Assembly (NCBI GenBank): GCA_964527995.1
Contig: CAZGRP010000015.1
Location: forward strand, 1 to 64,000
Reading direction: 5' to 3'
Source of the DNA: CAZGRP01 sp964527995
Lineage (GTDB): Bacteria; Zhuqueibacterota; Zhuqueibacteria; Oceanimicrobiales; CAZGRP01
DNA: 64,000 nt
Of the stretch, positions 20,485 through 28,703 are shown piece after piece. Each line of letters opens with the position of its first letter. Position 1 is the first letter of the stretch. A program made the position numbers and the translations under genes. The notes under the pieces were generated by a model. That model saw nothing but the letters and a program-made list of their open reading frames with translations. It had not been told where the DNA came from and made no database searches.

Positions 20485-21040
20485 AGAAATTCGGACTTGC
20501 AGCCTGGCGCAAGCCCTCATCGAGCCGTACCTGGACGGAGAGTTGCCGGAGCAGCAGGAGGCCGACCTCAAACAGCATCTGGCACAATGTCGGATCTGTG
20601 CCTCCGAGTTCGATCTGGCCATCCAGGTACGCCGGGCGCTGCGTGAATTACCGCAAATGGTCTGCCCCGACCGAGTCACCGACGAGGTGCTGGACCGGGT
20701 CCGGGCGGAACACGGCGCGCCAGCACCGTCAAAGCTACGGCACTGGCTCGGAGCGTGGTTTGAACCGGTCTGGCGGCCTGCTCTGGCCACGGCGCTGCTG
20801 GTGCTGGCAATTGTCGCCACTCTGCTCACCAGTCATCGAACGCAGCCGCCGGACAGCATCAGCCCCAAGGAGCTGGCGCGCGCCGAGGCCGAGGTCAAGT
20901 GGACACTGGCCTACATGGGCGAAATCGGCCTGCGGACAGGTCTCCTCGTTCGGGATGACGTCATCGAAACCCAGGTCGTTCTGCCTATGAAACGCGCCAT
21001 GCAAACGATGCGCGCCGCCGATGCAGATCGGTTACAATAG
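20471..21040 (+). CDS. Zinc-finger (zf-HC2) anti-sigma factor
   Basis: A 189-residue membrane anti-sigma factor. The cytoplasmic N-terminus has the HxxxCxxC zinc-finger pattern (HLAQCRICASEF, residues about 36-47). One transmembrane helix follows (WRPALATALLVLAIVATLL, about 97-116), then a periplasmic tail. ATG at 20471 lies inside the 3' end of the sigma gene. It is expected to hold the preceding sigma factor inactive at the membrane; the signal is unknown. Confidence 0.88.
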   Translation: MTPSEEIRTCSLAQALIEPYLDGELPEQQEADLKQHLAQCRICASEFDLAIQVRRALRELPQMVCPDRVTDEVLDRVRAEHGAPAPSKLRHWLGAWFEPVWRPALATALLVLAIVATLLTSHRTQPPDSISPKELARAEAEVKWTLAYMGEIGLRTGLLVRDDVIETQVVLPMKRAMQTMRAADADRLQ

Positions 21041-21052
21041 AAGGAGTTCCTG

Positions 21053-21625
21053 ATGAAGTGGAAAAGCTGTCTCTTGGGAGCACTGCTCGTTTTGGTCCCG
21101 GTGGCGGGAGTTCGGGCGCAAGAAGACTACAAGAAGCTGCCGGGCTACGTCGACTTCAGCGCGATGGGAATCTTCGGCGAGGAGGAGTCGACGGTCGAGG
21201 TCTTCCTGAAAGGACCGCTGCTGCGCCTGGTGTCGGAAGCGACCAAGGACGAAGATTCCGAGCTGGCCGACATGTTGTCGAGACTCAGGCTGATCCGCGT
21301 GCAAGTGTTTCCATTACGCCGTCAGAAGGCGGCTCTGGTCGCGAAGAAGGCTGCGGAGATGGCCAGACAATTGGAAAAGAAGGGCTGGGAAATGGTGGTC
21401 CGCGTGCGCGACCGGGATGAGCAAGTATACGTCTACCTGAAGTCGGTCAAGGACCGCATCGCCGGTCTGGCGGTGATGTCGGTCGAGCCTGGAAACGAGG
21501 CCGCCTTCATCAACATCGTGGGCGATATCGATCCGGCTCAGATCGGCCGGCTGGGCCGCAAGTTCGACATCCAGCCCCTCGACAGCATTCGCATTGACTT
21601 CAAGAAATCGAAAAGCCGTAGGTAA
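21053..21625 (+). CDS. Secreted DUF4252 protein
   Basis: A 190-residue exported protein. The signal peptide is MKWKSCLLGALLVLVPVAG followed by VRAQ. The mature part matches DUF4252: GYVDFSAMGIFGEEESTVEVFLKGPLLRLV near the N-terminus, then GWEMVVRVRDRDEQVYVYLK and FINIVGDIDPAQIGRL. The function of the family is unknown; members commonly lie in ECF sigma/anti-sigma operons, as here (12 nt after the anti-sigma gene, with GAAGGAG before ATG). Probably part of the envelope response controlled by this sigma factor. Confidence 0.8.
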   Translation: MKWKSCLLGALLVLVPVAGVRAQEDYKKLPGYVDFSAMGIFGEEESTVEVFLKGPLLRLVSEATKDEDSELADMLSRLRLIRVQVFPLRRQKAALVAKKAAEMARQLEKKGWEMVVRVRDRDEQVYVYLKSVKDRIAGLAVMSVEPGNEAAFINIVGDIDPAQIGRLGRKFDIQPLDSIRIDFKKSKSRR

Positions 21626-21727
21626 CATTGGCTTGCCGCGGCAGACAGCGGGGTCGGCAGGCCAAACCCACGCTTGTGGGCGGTGACGCGCAGCGGCCGT
21701 GTGCCACAGGAACGGAGGATGCATGTC

Positions 21728-22273
21728 ATGCGAAAGCGAAGCGTTTCCCTTTTTCTGCCGCTGGTGCTTCTGGCGGTTACGGTTTCCGGTTGCGTCTGGG
21801 CACCGGAACTCGACGACGTGCGCCGAGAAATCGAGCGCCAGGTACCCGGTGCCCGATTCGAAAGTGAATTCAAGCTGACTCTGGGGCCCGGAACGCTGGG
21901 TCTACTACGACTGGTGACCGGCTTCGTGCCTGACGCCCGAGAGGCAAACGAATACCTGAACACGATCCATCGCGTGAAGCTGGCCGTCTATCGTACTGAG
22001 TCGCTGCCCCCGTTGGACGATCTGCGGCTGCCTCGCCGTCTGCGCGCTTTGCTGGAGAGAGACGGTTGGGAGGTAGCCGTCAAAGCGCGCGAGGAGGACC
22101 AGATGGTTTGGGTGCTCTATCGGGCGCGCCGTAATACCGTCCGCGATCTGTACGTCGTGGCCCTCGATCCCGACGAACTGGTCCTCGTGAGATTCGAAGG
22201 CCGCCTCGATCGGCTGTTGCAGAAGGCGATCGAGGAAAACGGCGATCCGGCCGGAATGTTTGGCATCGAGTGA
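21728..22273 (+). CDS. DUF4252-like lipoprotein
   Basis: A 181-residue lipoprotein with lipobox LAVTVSGC (Cys at about 21). The mature part parallels the preceding gene: VKLAVYRTESLPP, LLERDGWEVAVKAREEDQMVWVLYR and LYVVALDPDELVLVRFEGRLDRLL, so the two are likely tandem paralogues. Start MRKRSV has GGAGG 9 nt upstream; MHVMRKRSV at 21719 is possible. It is the last gene of the ECF operon. Confidence 0.7.
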   Translation: MRKRSVSLFLPLVLLAVTVSGCVWAPELDDVRREIERQVPGARFESEFKLTLGPGTLGLLRLVTGFVPDAREANEYLNTIHRVKLAVYRTESLPPLDDLRLPRRLRALLERDGWEVAVKAREEDQMVWVLYRARRNTVRDLYVVALDPDELVLVRFEGRLDRLLQKAIEENGDPAGMFGIE

Positions 22274-22389
22274 GCCCCACCTCAGGGGGCGGTCGCAGCA
22301 GTCTCATGGTATAGCACTGAGCTCTACGAGCTCCTGTCTACTCGCTCAAACCGCTGCAGGCGATTCGGTGCACCGGCGGAAGAAACCGC

Positions 22390-22418
22390 TTGATTCTGAA
22401 AAGGTGCGGCCTTAGATT
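22390..22418 (+). promoter_or_regulatory. Promoter of ychF
   Basis: TTGATT (22390-22395), 17-nt spacer, TAGATT (22413-22418). Confidence 0.6.
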
Positions 22419-22444
22419 TGAAAGTTATCACCACCGTCCACCAT

Positions 22445-22471
22445 GGCGAGGTGTTCTCATCTCGCCTTTTT
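22445..22471 (+). terminator. Terminator-like hairpin in the ychF leader
   Basis: GGCGAG (22445-22450), 10-nt loop, CTCGCC (22461-22466), then TTTTT. It lies between the ychF promoter and its ribosome site, so it may be an attenuator, or may simply end the upstream operon. Confidence 0.55.
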
Positions 22472-22489
22472 CATTGTTTGGAGGAAAAC

Positions 22490-23578
22490 ATGCAGATTGG
22501 AATCGTGGGCTTGCCGCTATCGGGCAAGACCGCGCTGTTTAACGCTTTGACCCACGGGAATGCTGAAACGGGCCTCGGCAGCGGCCGGAGAAATACGAAT
22601 CTCGGTAGTGTCGAGGTCCCGGATCCACGTCTTGATCGCATCGCCGATCTGGCCGACAGCGCCAAGAAGACGCCCACAACTGTCTCCTACGTGGACGTGG
22701 CCGGTATGGAGCAGGGGACAGGCAAGGAACACGGGTTCAGCGACCGATTCCTGTCGAATCTCCGCTTGGTAGATGCGCTGGTGTTCGTCCTGCGAGCCTT
22801 CGCTGACGAGTCGATCCCCCATCCGCACAGCAGCATCGATCCCAGACGTGACTTCGCCACCATCGAAACCGAGTTTCTGCTGTCTGACCTGGTTGTGGTC
22901 GAACGCCGCCTCGAACGCATTGCCCGGGCCATGAAAAAGGCCGATAGCCAACCACTGGCCGCAGAGCGCGAGCTTCTGGAGCGCTGCCGGGTGCAACTGG
23001 AGTCCGAACAGCCATTGCGCGAGCTTGACTTCAGCGAGGAAGAGCGGCGTCGGATGAAAGGGTTCCAGTTTCTGACCGACAAGCCCCTGCTGATCCTCCT
23101 CAACATTTCCGAACAAGACCTGCCAAGGGCGAAGCAGATCGAACGCGAATTCCGATCAACGATCCGGAGCTCGCGCATGGCAGTGGCCGCCCTGTCGGCA
23201 CGGATTGAGATGGAGATCGCCCAGCTCGATGAGAAGGACGCCACGGAGTTCTTGCACGAGCTCGGCATCCAGGAACCGGCGCTGCACCGGCTGATTCGTA
23301 TGTCCTACGGCTTGTTGGATCTCGTCACCTACTTCACCGCCGGCGAAACCGAGTCTCGTGCCTGGACCATCCGGCGCGGCACAACAGCGCGTGCCGCTGC
23401 CCGCGAAATCCACTCGGACCTGGAACGCGGCTTCATCCGCGCCGAGGTCGTGGCCTACAACGATTTCGTTCGCTTCGAGGGCTTCGCCGGAGCGCGGCAA
23501 CGTGGGCTGCTCCGTCTGGAGGGGCGCGATTACGTCGTTCAGGACGGCGATATCATGACGTTCCGCTTCAGTGTCTGA
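22490..23578 (+). CDS. ychF: YchF/OLA1-type ATPase (Obg-related)
   Basis: A 362-residue translation-associated P-loop protein. Motifs: Walker A GLPLSGKTALFNAL (residues 6-19), YVDVAGMEQGTGKEHGFSDRFL (switch II region), LLNISEQD in place of NKxD (the change that gives YchF its ATP preference), a helical insertion, and a C-terminal TGS domain (TYFTAGETESRAWTIRRGTTA, FVRFEGFAGARQRGLLRLEG, YVVQDGDIMTFRF). ATG follows TTGGAGGAAAAC. Expected to bind ribosomes and respond to stress. It has its own promoter and a terminator-like hairpin in its leader. Confidence 0.95.
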   Translation: MQIGIVGLPLSGKTALFNALTHGNAETGLGSGRRNTNLGSVEVPDPRLDRIADLADSAKKTPTTVSYVDVAGMEQGTGKEHGFSDRFLSNLRLVDALVFVLRAFADESIPHPHSSIDPRRDFATIETEFLLSDLVVVERRLERIARAMKKADSQPLAAERELLERCRVQLESEQPLRELDFSEEERRRMKGFQFLTDKPLLILLNISEQDLPRAKQIEREFRSTIRSSRMAVAALSARIEMEIAQLDEKDATEFLHELGIQEPALHRLIRMSYGLLDLVTYFTAGETESRAWTIRRGTTARAAAREIHSDLERGFIRAEVVAYNDFVRFEGFAGARQRGLLRLEGRDYVVQDGDIMTFRFSV

Positions 23579-23754
23579 GAAAATGACGAAGAAGGACCGT
23601 ACCGCTGCCCCGCCATTCGACCGAGCCGATGAAAGCATGCAGCGGTCGGATGCGGGTGCTCCGGGGCCGGGTGAAATCATCCTGTTGGTGCTGGCCTCGA
23701 GCGGCCGCCCTTTCCCCCACAGGCACAGCGCGGCATGAACCAGCCATTTCGCTG

Positions 23755-23783
23755 TTGACTTGATCCGCCGCCGTGCCTATATT
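23755..23783 (+). promoter_or_regulatory. Promoter of purC
   Basis: TTGACT (23755-23760), 17-nt spacer, TATATT (23778-23783), about 34 nt before the start codon. Confidence 0.8.
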
Positions 23784-23816
23784 CCGTTCGACGAACCGAA
23801 AGCCAAGGAAATCCTG

Positions 23817-24710
23817 ATGAGTGAACCATTGCATACGACTGATTTCGACGGCCTCGACCTGGTCAAACGCGGTAAGGTGCGTGACATCTACGAGGTGGAT
23901 GGCGAGCTGTTGATCGTCGCCACCGACCGCATCTCCGCTTTCGATGTGGTGATGGCCGATGCGGTCCCGGACAAGGGCAAAATCCTGACACAGATTTCGC
24001 TCTTCTGGTTCGAGCGCTTTCGCAGCCTGTGCCCCAACCATGTCATCACTGGAGATGCCAACCGGTTTCCAGAAGTCTGCAGGCCTTACCGAGACGACCT
24101 GGCCCTCCGCAGCATGCTGGTGCGCAAAGCCAAGCCACTGCCGGTGGAGTGCGTGGTCCGAGGCTATCTTGCAGGTTCGGGATGGAAGGAGTACCAGCAG
24201 ACCGGCCGGGTGTGTGGAATCGAGTTGCCGGCGGGACTTCAACAGGCGAGTAAACTGCCGGAACCGATCTTCACGCCGGCCACCAAGGCGGAGAGCGGCC
24301 ACGACGAGAACATCACCGTCGAGGAGATGAAGAAGGTCGTCGACCCCGGGCTTGCCGACCGCATCATCAACATCAGCCTGGAGATTTATCGGCAGGCGCG
24401 CGACTATGCCGCCACCCGTGGGATCCTCATCGCCGACACCAAGTTCGAGTTCGGTCTGTACGAAGGCGAGCTGATCCTGATCGACGAACTGCTCACACCC
24501 GACTCCTCGCGCTTCTGGCCGGCCGACGAGTACGCCCCTGGCCAGGCGCCGCCGAGCTTCGACAAGCAGTACCTGCGTGACTATCTCGACCAGCTCGACT
24601 GGGACAAGTCACCACCGCCGCCGCCTTTGCCCCAGGAGATCATCGAGCAGACCCGGACCCGCTATCTGAAAGCGCTCGAGGTGCTGACCGGCAGGACTCT
24701 GCCAGGGTAG
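23817..24710 (+). CDS. purC: SAICAR synthetase
   Basis: Phosphoribosylaminoimidazole-succinocarboxamide synthase, joining CAIR and aspartate in purine synthesis. The 297-residue protein has the family signatures LVKRGKVRDIYEVDGELLIVATDRISAFDVVM, CVVRGYLAGSGWKEYQQTG, FTPATKAESGHDENIT and ILIADTKFEFG, then LIDELLTPDSSRFW. The length matches the larger (yeast-like) type. ATG is preceded by AAGGA. It stands alone with its own promoter; a poly-proline run (PPPPPLP) precedes the last helix. Confidence 0.97.
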   Translation: MSEPLHTTDFDGLDLVKRGKVRDIYEVDGELLIVATDRISAFDVVMADAVPDKGKILTQISLFWFERFRSLCPNHVITGDANRFPEVCRPYRDDLALRSMLVRKAKPLPVECVVRGYLAGSGWKEYQQTGRVCGIELPAGLQQASKLPEPIFTPATKAESGHDENITVEEMKKVVDPGLADRIINISLEIYRQARDYAATRGILIADTKFEFGLYEGELILIDELLTPDSSRFWPADEYAPGQAPPSFDKQYLRDYLDQLDWDKSPPPPPLPQEIIEQTRTRYLKALEVLTGRTLPG

Positions 24711-24862
24711 TTCTTCGGTGCGCTGTAGTCTTTCAAGGTCGAAAACCACCGAAAATTGCGGAACCTCACCGATGGGCGGGGCCGCCTGTGTCCGTTGGGC
24801 GACCGAGACACCGCCATCCGAAATCGAAGCCGCTCCAGCGCCCTCTTCCATCCCAACACGAC

Positions 24863-24890
24863 ATCCCCCTAAACCCCTCTTCGAAGGGGG
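24863..24890. repeat. GC-rich hairpin downstream of the MFS operon
   Basis: CCCCTCTTCGAAGGGG with flanking C/G runs. It could serve as a weak bidirectional terminator between purC and the convergent MFS gene. The rest of 24711-24961 shows no gene. Confidence 0.35.
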
Positions 24891-24961
24891 ACTTCAGGGA
24901 GTTGGGTCGGGCAATCCGAGATCCCAAATCCAAAACCCGCAATCCTCAGCCCCCAGCACCC

Positions 24962-26152
24962 CTACCGTTCGAAGGTGCCCGTCAAGCGGCTTTGCCATGC
25001 GAAAAGCAGTATCGCGCCGAGCGCCGTTACGGTAGCGGCATACCCAAATCCCGCAGCTGGGGCGACCTTCGCCCACAGCCAGCCCACCAGTGCGCTCGAA
25101 ATCAAATCCCCCACAGCATTGACGGCTGCCAGTGCACCAAAGCCTGTGGCCTTCAGGTGATCGGGCAGGAGATCGGCGGCGACGGCGCGCTCCAAGGCAT
25201 CCTCGGCAGCGACGAAGCTGCCGGCGAGCACGAAAAGCGCGCCCAGTGCCAGCCAATGCGAAGGGCCAAACAGGAAGCCGACGTTGGTCACAACGGCCAG
25301 GGCGTAGCCGAGGGCGAGGAGACGAATCTTCCCGAACCGGTCACCCATCGCACCGATGGGCGTGGACAGCACCGCATAGAACACGTTGTGCAGCAGGTAG
25401 AGCGAGATCGCCCAGCTCGTGGCGGCTGCGCCGGCATACGGTCTGAGGATGTCGGTGGCGCGCAGGATGAGCAAGGTATGGGCAAAATCGCCGATACCAA
25501 ACAGTCCAACGACCAGCAGGAACCAGCGGAATCGTTTGGGGAGACCCCGGAAGCTGACCTTTGGACGCTCCGCCGGTCGGGGCAGCGGCCGCGCTCGCAC
25601 GGCTCCGGCAAAAATCGCCGCCGCGATCAGGCCTGGGATCAACGTCAGGAAAAAGATCGTTCGGTAGGAGACGGCACGCAGCATGGCCAGCGCTGCCATC
25701 GGACCGAGGATGGCTCCGGCAGTGTCGAGAGCACGCTCCAGGCCAAAGGCTTTGCCGTAGTCCTTTGCCTCGACCGAATCGGCAAGGATGGCGTCGCGCA
25801 CCGGCCCCCGGGCGCCGCGGCCGACCCACGCCAGGCTGCGGCCTGTGACCACATGGAGCCAATGCTGCGAGAAACCGATGGCTGCCGTGAAGATCGCCGT
25901 TGCCACGTACCCTGCCACGGCCAGTGGCTTGCGCACGCCTGTGCGATCGCTGAGCCAGCCACCGGCCAGCTTGGCGATGCTCGAGAGACCATCGGCTACC
26001 CCTTCGATCACGCCGAGAGCCCAGGCAGAGGCGCCCAGGCTGGCCACGAAAACCGGCAGAATGCTGGTGGCCGCTTCGTGACTCAGATCGCTGAACAGGC
26101 TGGTGAGCCCGATCGCGACGACGTTACGGTTCCGCCACCGGGTTGGCTTCAT
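24962..26152 (-). CDS. MFS transporter
   Basis: A 396-residue major facilitator with about 12 hydrophobic segments, beginning NVVAIGLTSLFSDLSHEAATSILPVF. Loop 2-3 reads GGWLSDRTGVRKPLAVAGY, the MFS motif A; FGLERALDTAGAILGPM lies in helix 5. The subfamily (UMF/YxiO- or tetracycline-type) exports unknown substrates. ATG follows AGGAGGAGAG. It is the third gene (152 nt after the second) in a minus-strand set headed by the fluoride riboswitch, so it may be part of the same transcript. Confidence 0.85.
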   Translation of the reverse strand: MKPTRWRNRNVVAIGLTSLFSDLSHEAATSILPVFVASLGASAWALGVIEGVADGLSSIAKLAGGWLSDRTGVRKPLAVAGYVATAIFTAAIGFSQHWLHVVTGRSLAWVGRGARGPVRDAILADSVEAKDYGKAFGLERALDTAGAILGPMAALAMLRAVSYRTIFFLTLIPGLIAAAIFAGAVRARPLPRPAERPKVSFRGLPKRFRWFLLVVGLFGIGDFAHTLLILRATDILRPYAGAAATSWAISLYLLHNVFYAVLSTPIGAMGDRFGKIRLLALGYALAVVTNVGFLFGPSHWLALGALFVLAGSFVAAEDALERAVAADLLPDHLKATGFGALAAVNAVGDLISSALVGWLWAKVAPAAGFGYAATVTALGAILLFAWQSRLTGTFER

Positions 26153-26304
26153 CTCTCCTCCTGAGCATCGCAGCCAGCAGCACCAGTCTGGCGACACTTC
26201 GGTGCAGGCCGCTCGGGCAGGAGCTGGAAATTGGAAACTGCGGACTGGCAGATGCGATCATCCAGTTCCTACCCCCACTTCCAATTCCCACCTTTTCCGG
26301 GGAT

Positions 26305-27528
26305 CTACTTCGTCAGCACGACCACCGCTTCTTCCTCCCGGGACGTGATACGTCGCAACGGCAAGGCCAAAACAACCGCTACGAAGAGCACAATCCCGGC
26401 CGTCCAGTACGGCCAATTGATGCCCAGGGCGCCGTAGGTCCAGCCGCCCCAAAGGGGCCCCAGCATGCGCGCCAGGCTCGAGGTGGATCGGTTGACCCCG
26501 AGGACGCTTCCCTGCATCGAAGGGTCGCTGCGCAGCGACACAATGGTAGTCAACGTGGGGTTGGTCAGCGCAATTCCGACGCCGACCACGGCCAGCAGGA
26601 CCATCAGTTCGCCAACATGAACTGCCAGAGGTACGAGACCGAGACCGAGCATGGTCAGAAACACACCCGTGATCGCCAGCGGCCCCTCACCGAAGCGGTG
26701 CGACAGCCTGCCGATCAGGCCTCCCTGCACCACCGCTGACATCAAGCCGATGAAGGCGAAGAGGTAACCGTTGTGGGCTGCGTCGTAGCCGTACACCGCC
26801 TGCGTAAACAGCGGAAAGGTCATCTGCATGTTGGAAAAAGCGAAGATGGCCAGAAAGTAAACCGCCAGAGTGCGGGCCAGATCACGATTGCCCAAAGCTT
26901 TGAACAAAGCCTCGATTTCCGATCCCGGCCGCTGACGCTCTGCAGCCAAGCGGGCGCGCTCCTTTCCAGGCAGAGACTCGGGCAGGCGCACCAGAGCAAA
27001 AACAAAGGCAATGAAAGAGAGGGCAGCGGCAGCATAGCCAGGAAGGGAATAGCTGTACCGGCTGAGCAACCCGCCAATGGCCGGGCCGACGACGAAGCCG
27101 ATGCCGAAAGCCGCCCCCACCAACCCCATGCCGCGGGCGCGATTCTCCGGCGTGGTGATGTCGGCGATGTAGGCCTGTGCTGTGGAGATGTTCGCACCGA
27201 ACAGTCCGCCAGCCAGCCGTGAAATAAACAGCCAGAGAAGCGACGGTGCCCAGCCAAAGATCGTGTAGGAGATCACCGAACCGGCGACGCTCATCAGCAG
27301 AATCGGCCGGCGGCCAACGCGGTCAGAGATCCACCCCCACAGCGGTGTGAACAGAAACTGGGCACCAGAGTAGGAGGTGCCGAGGAGACCGATGACCAGC
27401 GGGCTGGCACCGAAGGTCTCGGCGTAGAGCGGCAGCAGCGGCAGAATGATGCCGAAGCCGACCAGGTCGATGAAGACGATCAGAAAGATGATGCCGAGAG
27501 AAGCGTTATGATGGCGTGAGCCGGACAC
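26305..27528 (-). CDS. MFS transporter, TetA-like
   Basis: A major facilitator of about 407 residues, 12 helices. IIFLIVFIDLVGFGIILPLLPLYAE is helix 1, GWISDRVGRRPILLMS is motif A, and GMGLVGAAFGIGFVVGPAIGG is the motif C-like antiporter signature of helix 5, typical of drug/H+ antiporters. GTG at 27528 is chosen for its upstream AAGGA; GTG at 27561, directly after the PAP2 stop, is the alternative. It is tightly coupled to the PAP2 gene and lies under the fluoride riboswitch, which makes an efflux role in fluoride or related stress a reasonable hypothesis. Confidence 0.85.
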   Translation of the reverse strand: MSGSRHHNASLGIIFLIVFIDLVGFGIILPLLPLYAETFGASPLVIGLLGTSYSGAQFLFTPLWGWISDRVGRRPILLMSVAGSVISYTIFGWAPSLLWLFISRLAGGLFGANISTAQAYIADITTPENRARGMGLVGAAFGIGFVVGPAIGGLLSRYSYSLPGYAAAALSFIAFVFALVRLPESLPGKERARLAAERQRPGSEIEALFKALGNRDLARTLAVYFLAIFAFSNMQMTFPLFTQAVYGYDAAHNGYLFAFIGLMSAVVQGGLIGRLSHRFGEGPLAITGVFLTMLGLGLVPLAVHVGELMVLLAVVGVGIALTNPTLTTIVSLRSDPSMQGSVLGVNRSTSSLARMLGPLWGGWTYGALGINWPYWTAGIVLFVAVVLALPLRRITSREEEAVVVLTK

Positions 27529-27564
27529 TCCTTTGATCCTTTGTTTCGACAAGGCCGGCACCCA

Positions 27565-28338
27565 TCAAAAGTCGATGCGAAAACCAACGCTCACCCGGCG
27601 GCCCGGGTCGATGGAAAGACCCTCCAGGTAGAGAAGTGACTGCCTCCGGCCGGTGACCGTCCGCGAAATCCAGGAATAGAAGGAAAGGATCTGTCGCCGA
27701 AAATGGTGTACGGCCAGAGCAGAAGCGGTACCATAGATGGCGCCGACGGCGACATCCGAGGGGTAGTGCACGCCCTGATACATGCGCCCATAAGCCACCG
27801 TCGCAGCCCAGAAGTAGATTGGAACCGCGAGTCGCCACTCTCGGGTCTCGAGGGTAACGGCGCCAGCCAGAGCGAAGGCGGAGCTGCTGTGTCCGGAAGG
27901 GAAAGAGGCGCTCCCTGGGTTGTCGAGGCGGCGGATGTCGGGCAGTACTTCGAACGGCCGGCGGCGGTTGACAATCTTCTTGGTCAGCGTCGTGACGCCG
28001 CCGTTCAAAAGCATGGTGGACGTGATCAACAGGCCGGCGTCGCGCGCTGAAGCATCATCACCCACCCAGCCGTACACGTAAACAGCCGGGCCGGTGGCAT
28101 AGGCCAGGAAAAGGTTGCTTTCGATCACCTTGAAAGCATCGTCCGCCCACGGGGAGTGGGCCCGGTTGATCTTCCGGAGCAACTCCGTGTCGAGACCCTC
28201 GCCATGCACGGTGCCGGCCAAGGGCTGCAGGGCCAGCACGAACACGAGTCCAATGAGCAGCCGACCGTGTCGTCCGTCGGCCCGCCGGCACTGCATGTTG
28301 TGCTGTGACCGTAACCGCCTTTGTGCTGCTCCTTTCAC
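27565..28338 (-). CDS. PAP2-family phosphatase, fluoride-riboswitch controlled
   Basis: A membrane or periplasmic phosphatase of the PAP2 (type 2 phosphatidic acid phosphatase) family, 257 residues. The three motifs are clear: KKIVNRRRPFE (KxxxxxxRP), ASFPSGHSSSAFA (PSGH) and YGRMYQGVHYPSDVAVGA (Rx5HxxxD). A signal-like segment (LLIGLVFVLALQPLAGTVHG) precedes the mature part; the C-terminus ends in a short beta-like RVSVGFRIDF. Likely substrate is a lipid or polyprenyl phosphate, unproven. Start GTG at 28338 is chosen because GGAGG lies 5 nt upstream; ATG at 28296 has no ribosome site. It is the first gene behind the fluoride riboswitch. Confidence 0.88.
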   Translation of the reverse strand: MKGAAQRRLRSQHNMQCRRADGRHGRLLIGLVFVLALQPLAGTVHGEGLDTELLRKINRAHSPWADDAFKVIESNLFLAYATGPAVYVYGWVGDDASARDAGLLITSTMLLNGGVTTLTKKIVNRRRPFEVLPDIRRLDNPGSASFPSGHSSSAFALAGAVTLETREWRLAVPIYFWAATVAYGRMYQGVHYPSDVAVGAIYGTASALAVHHFRRQILSFYSWISRTVTGRRQSLLYLEGLSIDPGRRVSVGFRIDF

Positions 28339-28357
28339 CTCTTCCTCCGAATCGGAT

Positions 28358-28449
28358 AAAAAAACTCCTGTCTGCTGGACTGCTGGTCGCAGTGTCACAG
28401 GCAGGAGTCATCATCCCGGGTGGGCGGTTTTGGCGGACTCCATCGCCGA
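28358..28449 (-). ncRNA. Fluoride riboswitch (crcB motif) with intrinsic terminator
   Basis: The minus strand from 28449 reads GGCGATGGAGTCCGCC, then AAAACCGCC, a CCC/GGG hairpin and GATGATGACTCCTGCC: the conserved core of the fluoride aptamer, including the GGCG/CGCC pseudoknot and P1 GGAGTC/GACTCC. The 3' side of P1 is also the 5' arm of a terminator (ACTCCTG at 28408-28402 with CAGGAGT, then T7 at 28358-28364), so aptamer and terminator are mutually exclusive. This predicts that fluoride prevents termination. Its own promoter is at 28455-28483 and the PAP2 GTG is 20 nt beyond the T-run. Confidence 0.92.
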
Positions 28450-28454
28450 CTGGC

Positions 28455-28483
28455 AATATAGTACTTTTTCCCAGACAAAGCAA
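28455..28483 (-). promoter_or_regulatory. Promoter of the fluoride-riboswitch operon
   Basis: Minus strand TTGCTT (28478-28483), 17-nt spacer, TATATT (28455-28460). The predicted start near 28448 is exactly the first base of the aptamer. Confidence 0.8.
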
Positions 28484-28509
28484 GAAGCAATCAGACCCGG
28501 AGTTTTTAC

Positions 28510-28538
28510 TTGAAATTAGGCCGTGCCTGTTCTATATT
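28510..28538 (+). promoter_or_regulatory. Divergent promoter
   Basis: TTGAAA (28510-28515), 17-nt spacer, TATATT (28533-28538) on the plus strand, pointing to 28608 and the nuclease-family gene at 28940. Confidence 0.7.
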
Positions 28539-28607
28539 GCCACGGACCGGCGCGCTGCTCGGCTCGAGTTTTCGCAGTCTCGCTTCAGCCTTCCGGCTCT
28601 GCAGCTC

Positions 28608-28703
28608 ATGAGCAACGGCCACATCGACAAATCCCGACTGCCGAAGTTGCCGGAAGCCGACCAACTCAAGCTCGGCGAAATCCTGTTTCAGTATCATTAC
28701 TAG
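28608..28703 (+). CDS. Possible 31-residue small protein
   Basis: ATG to TAG encodes MSNGHIDKSRLPKLPEADQ and ends KLGEILFQYHY, with codon choice like the neighbouring genes. There is no clear ribosome site. It lies 70 nt after the divergent promoter and 236 nt before the nuclease-family gene. It could be a genuine small gene, a leader peptide or a fragment; no family recognised. Confidence 0.3.
   Translation: MSNGHIDKSRLPKLPEADQLKLGEILFQYHY

Noticed and set aside
19693..20829. Minus-strand open frame of 378 codons
   Set aside because: Antisense to the sigma and anti-sigma genes, which carry clear motifs.
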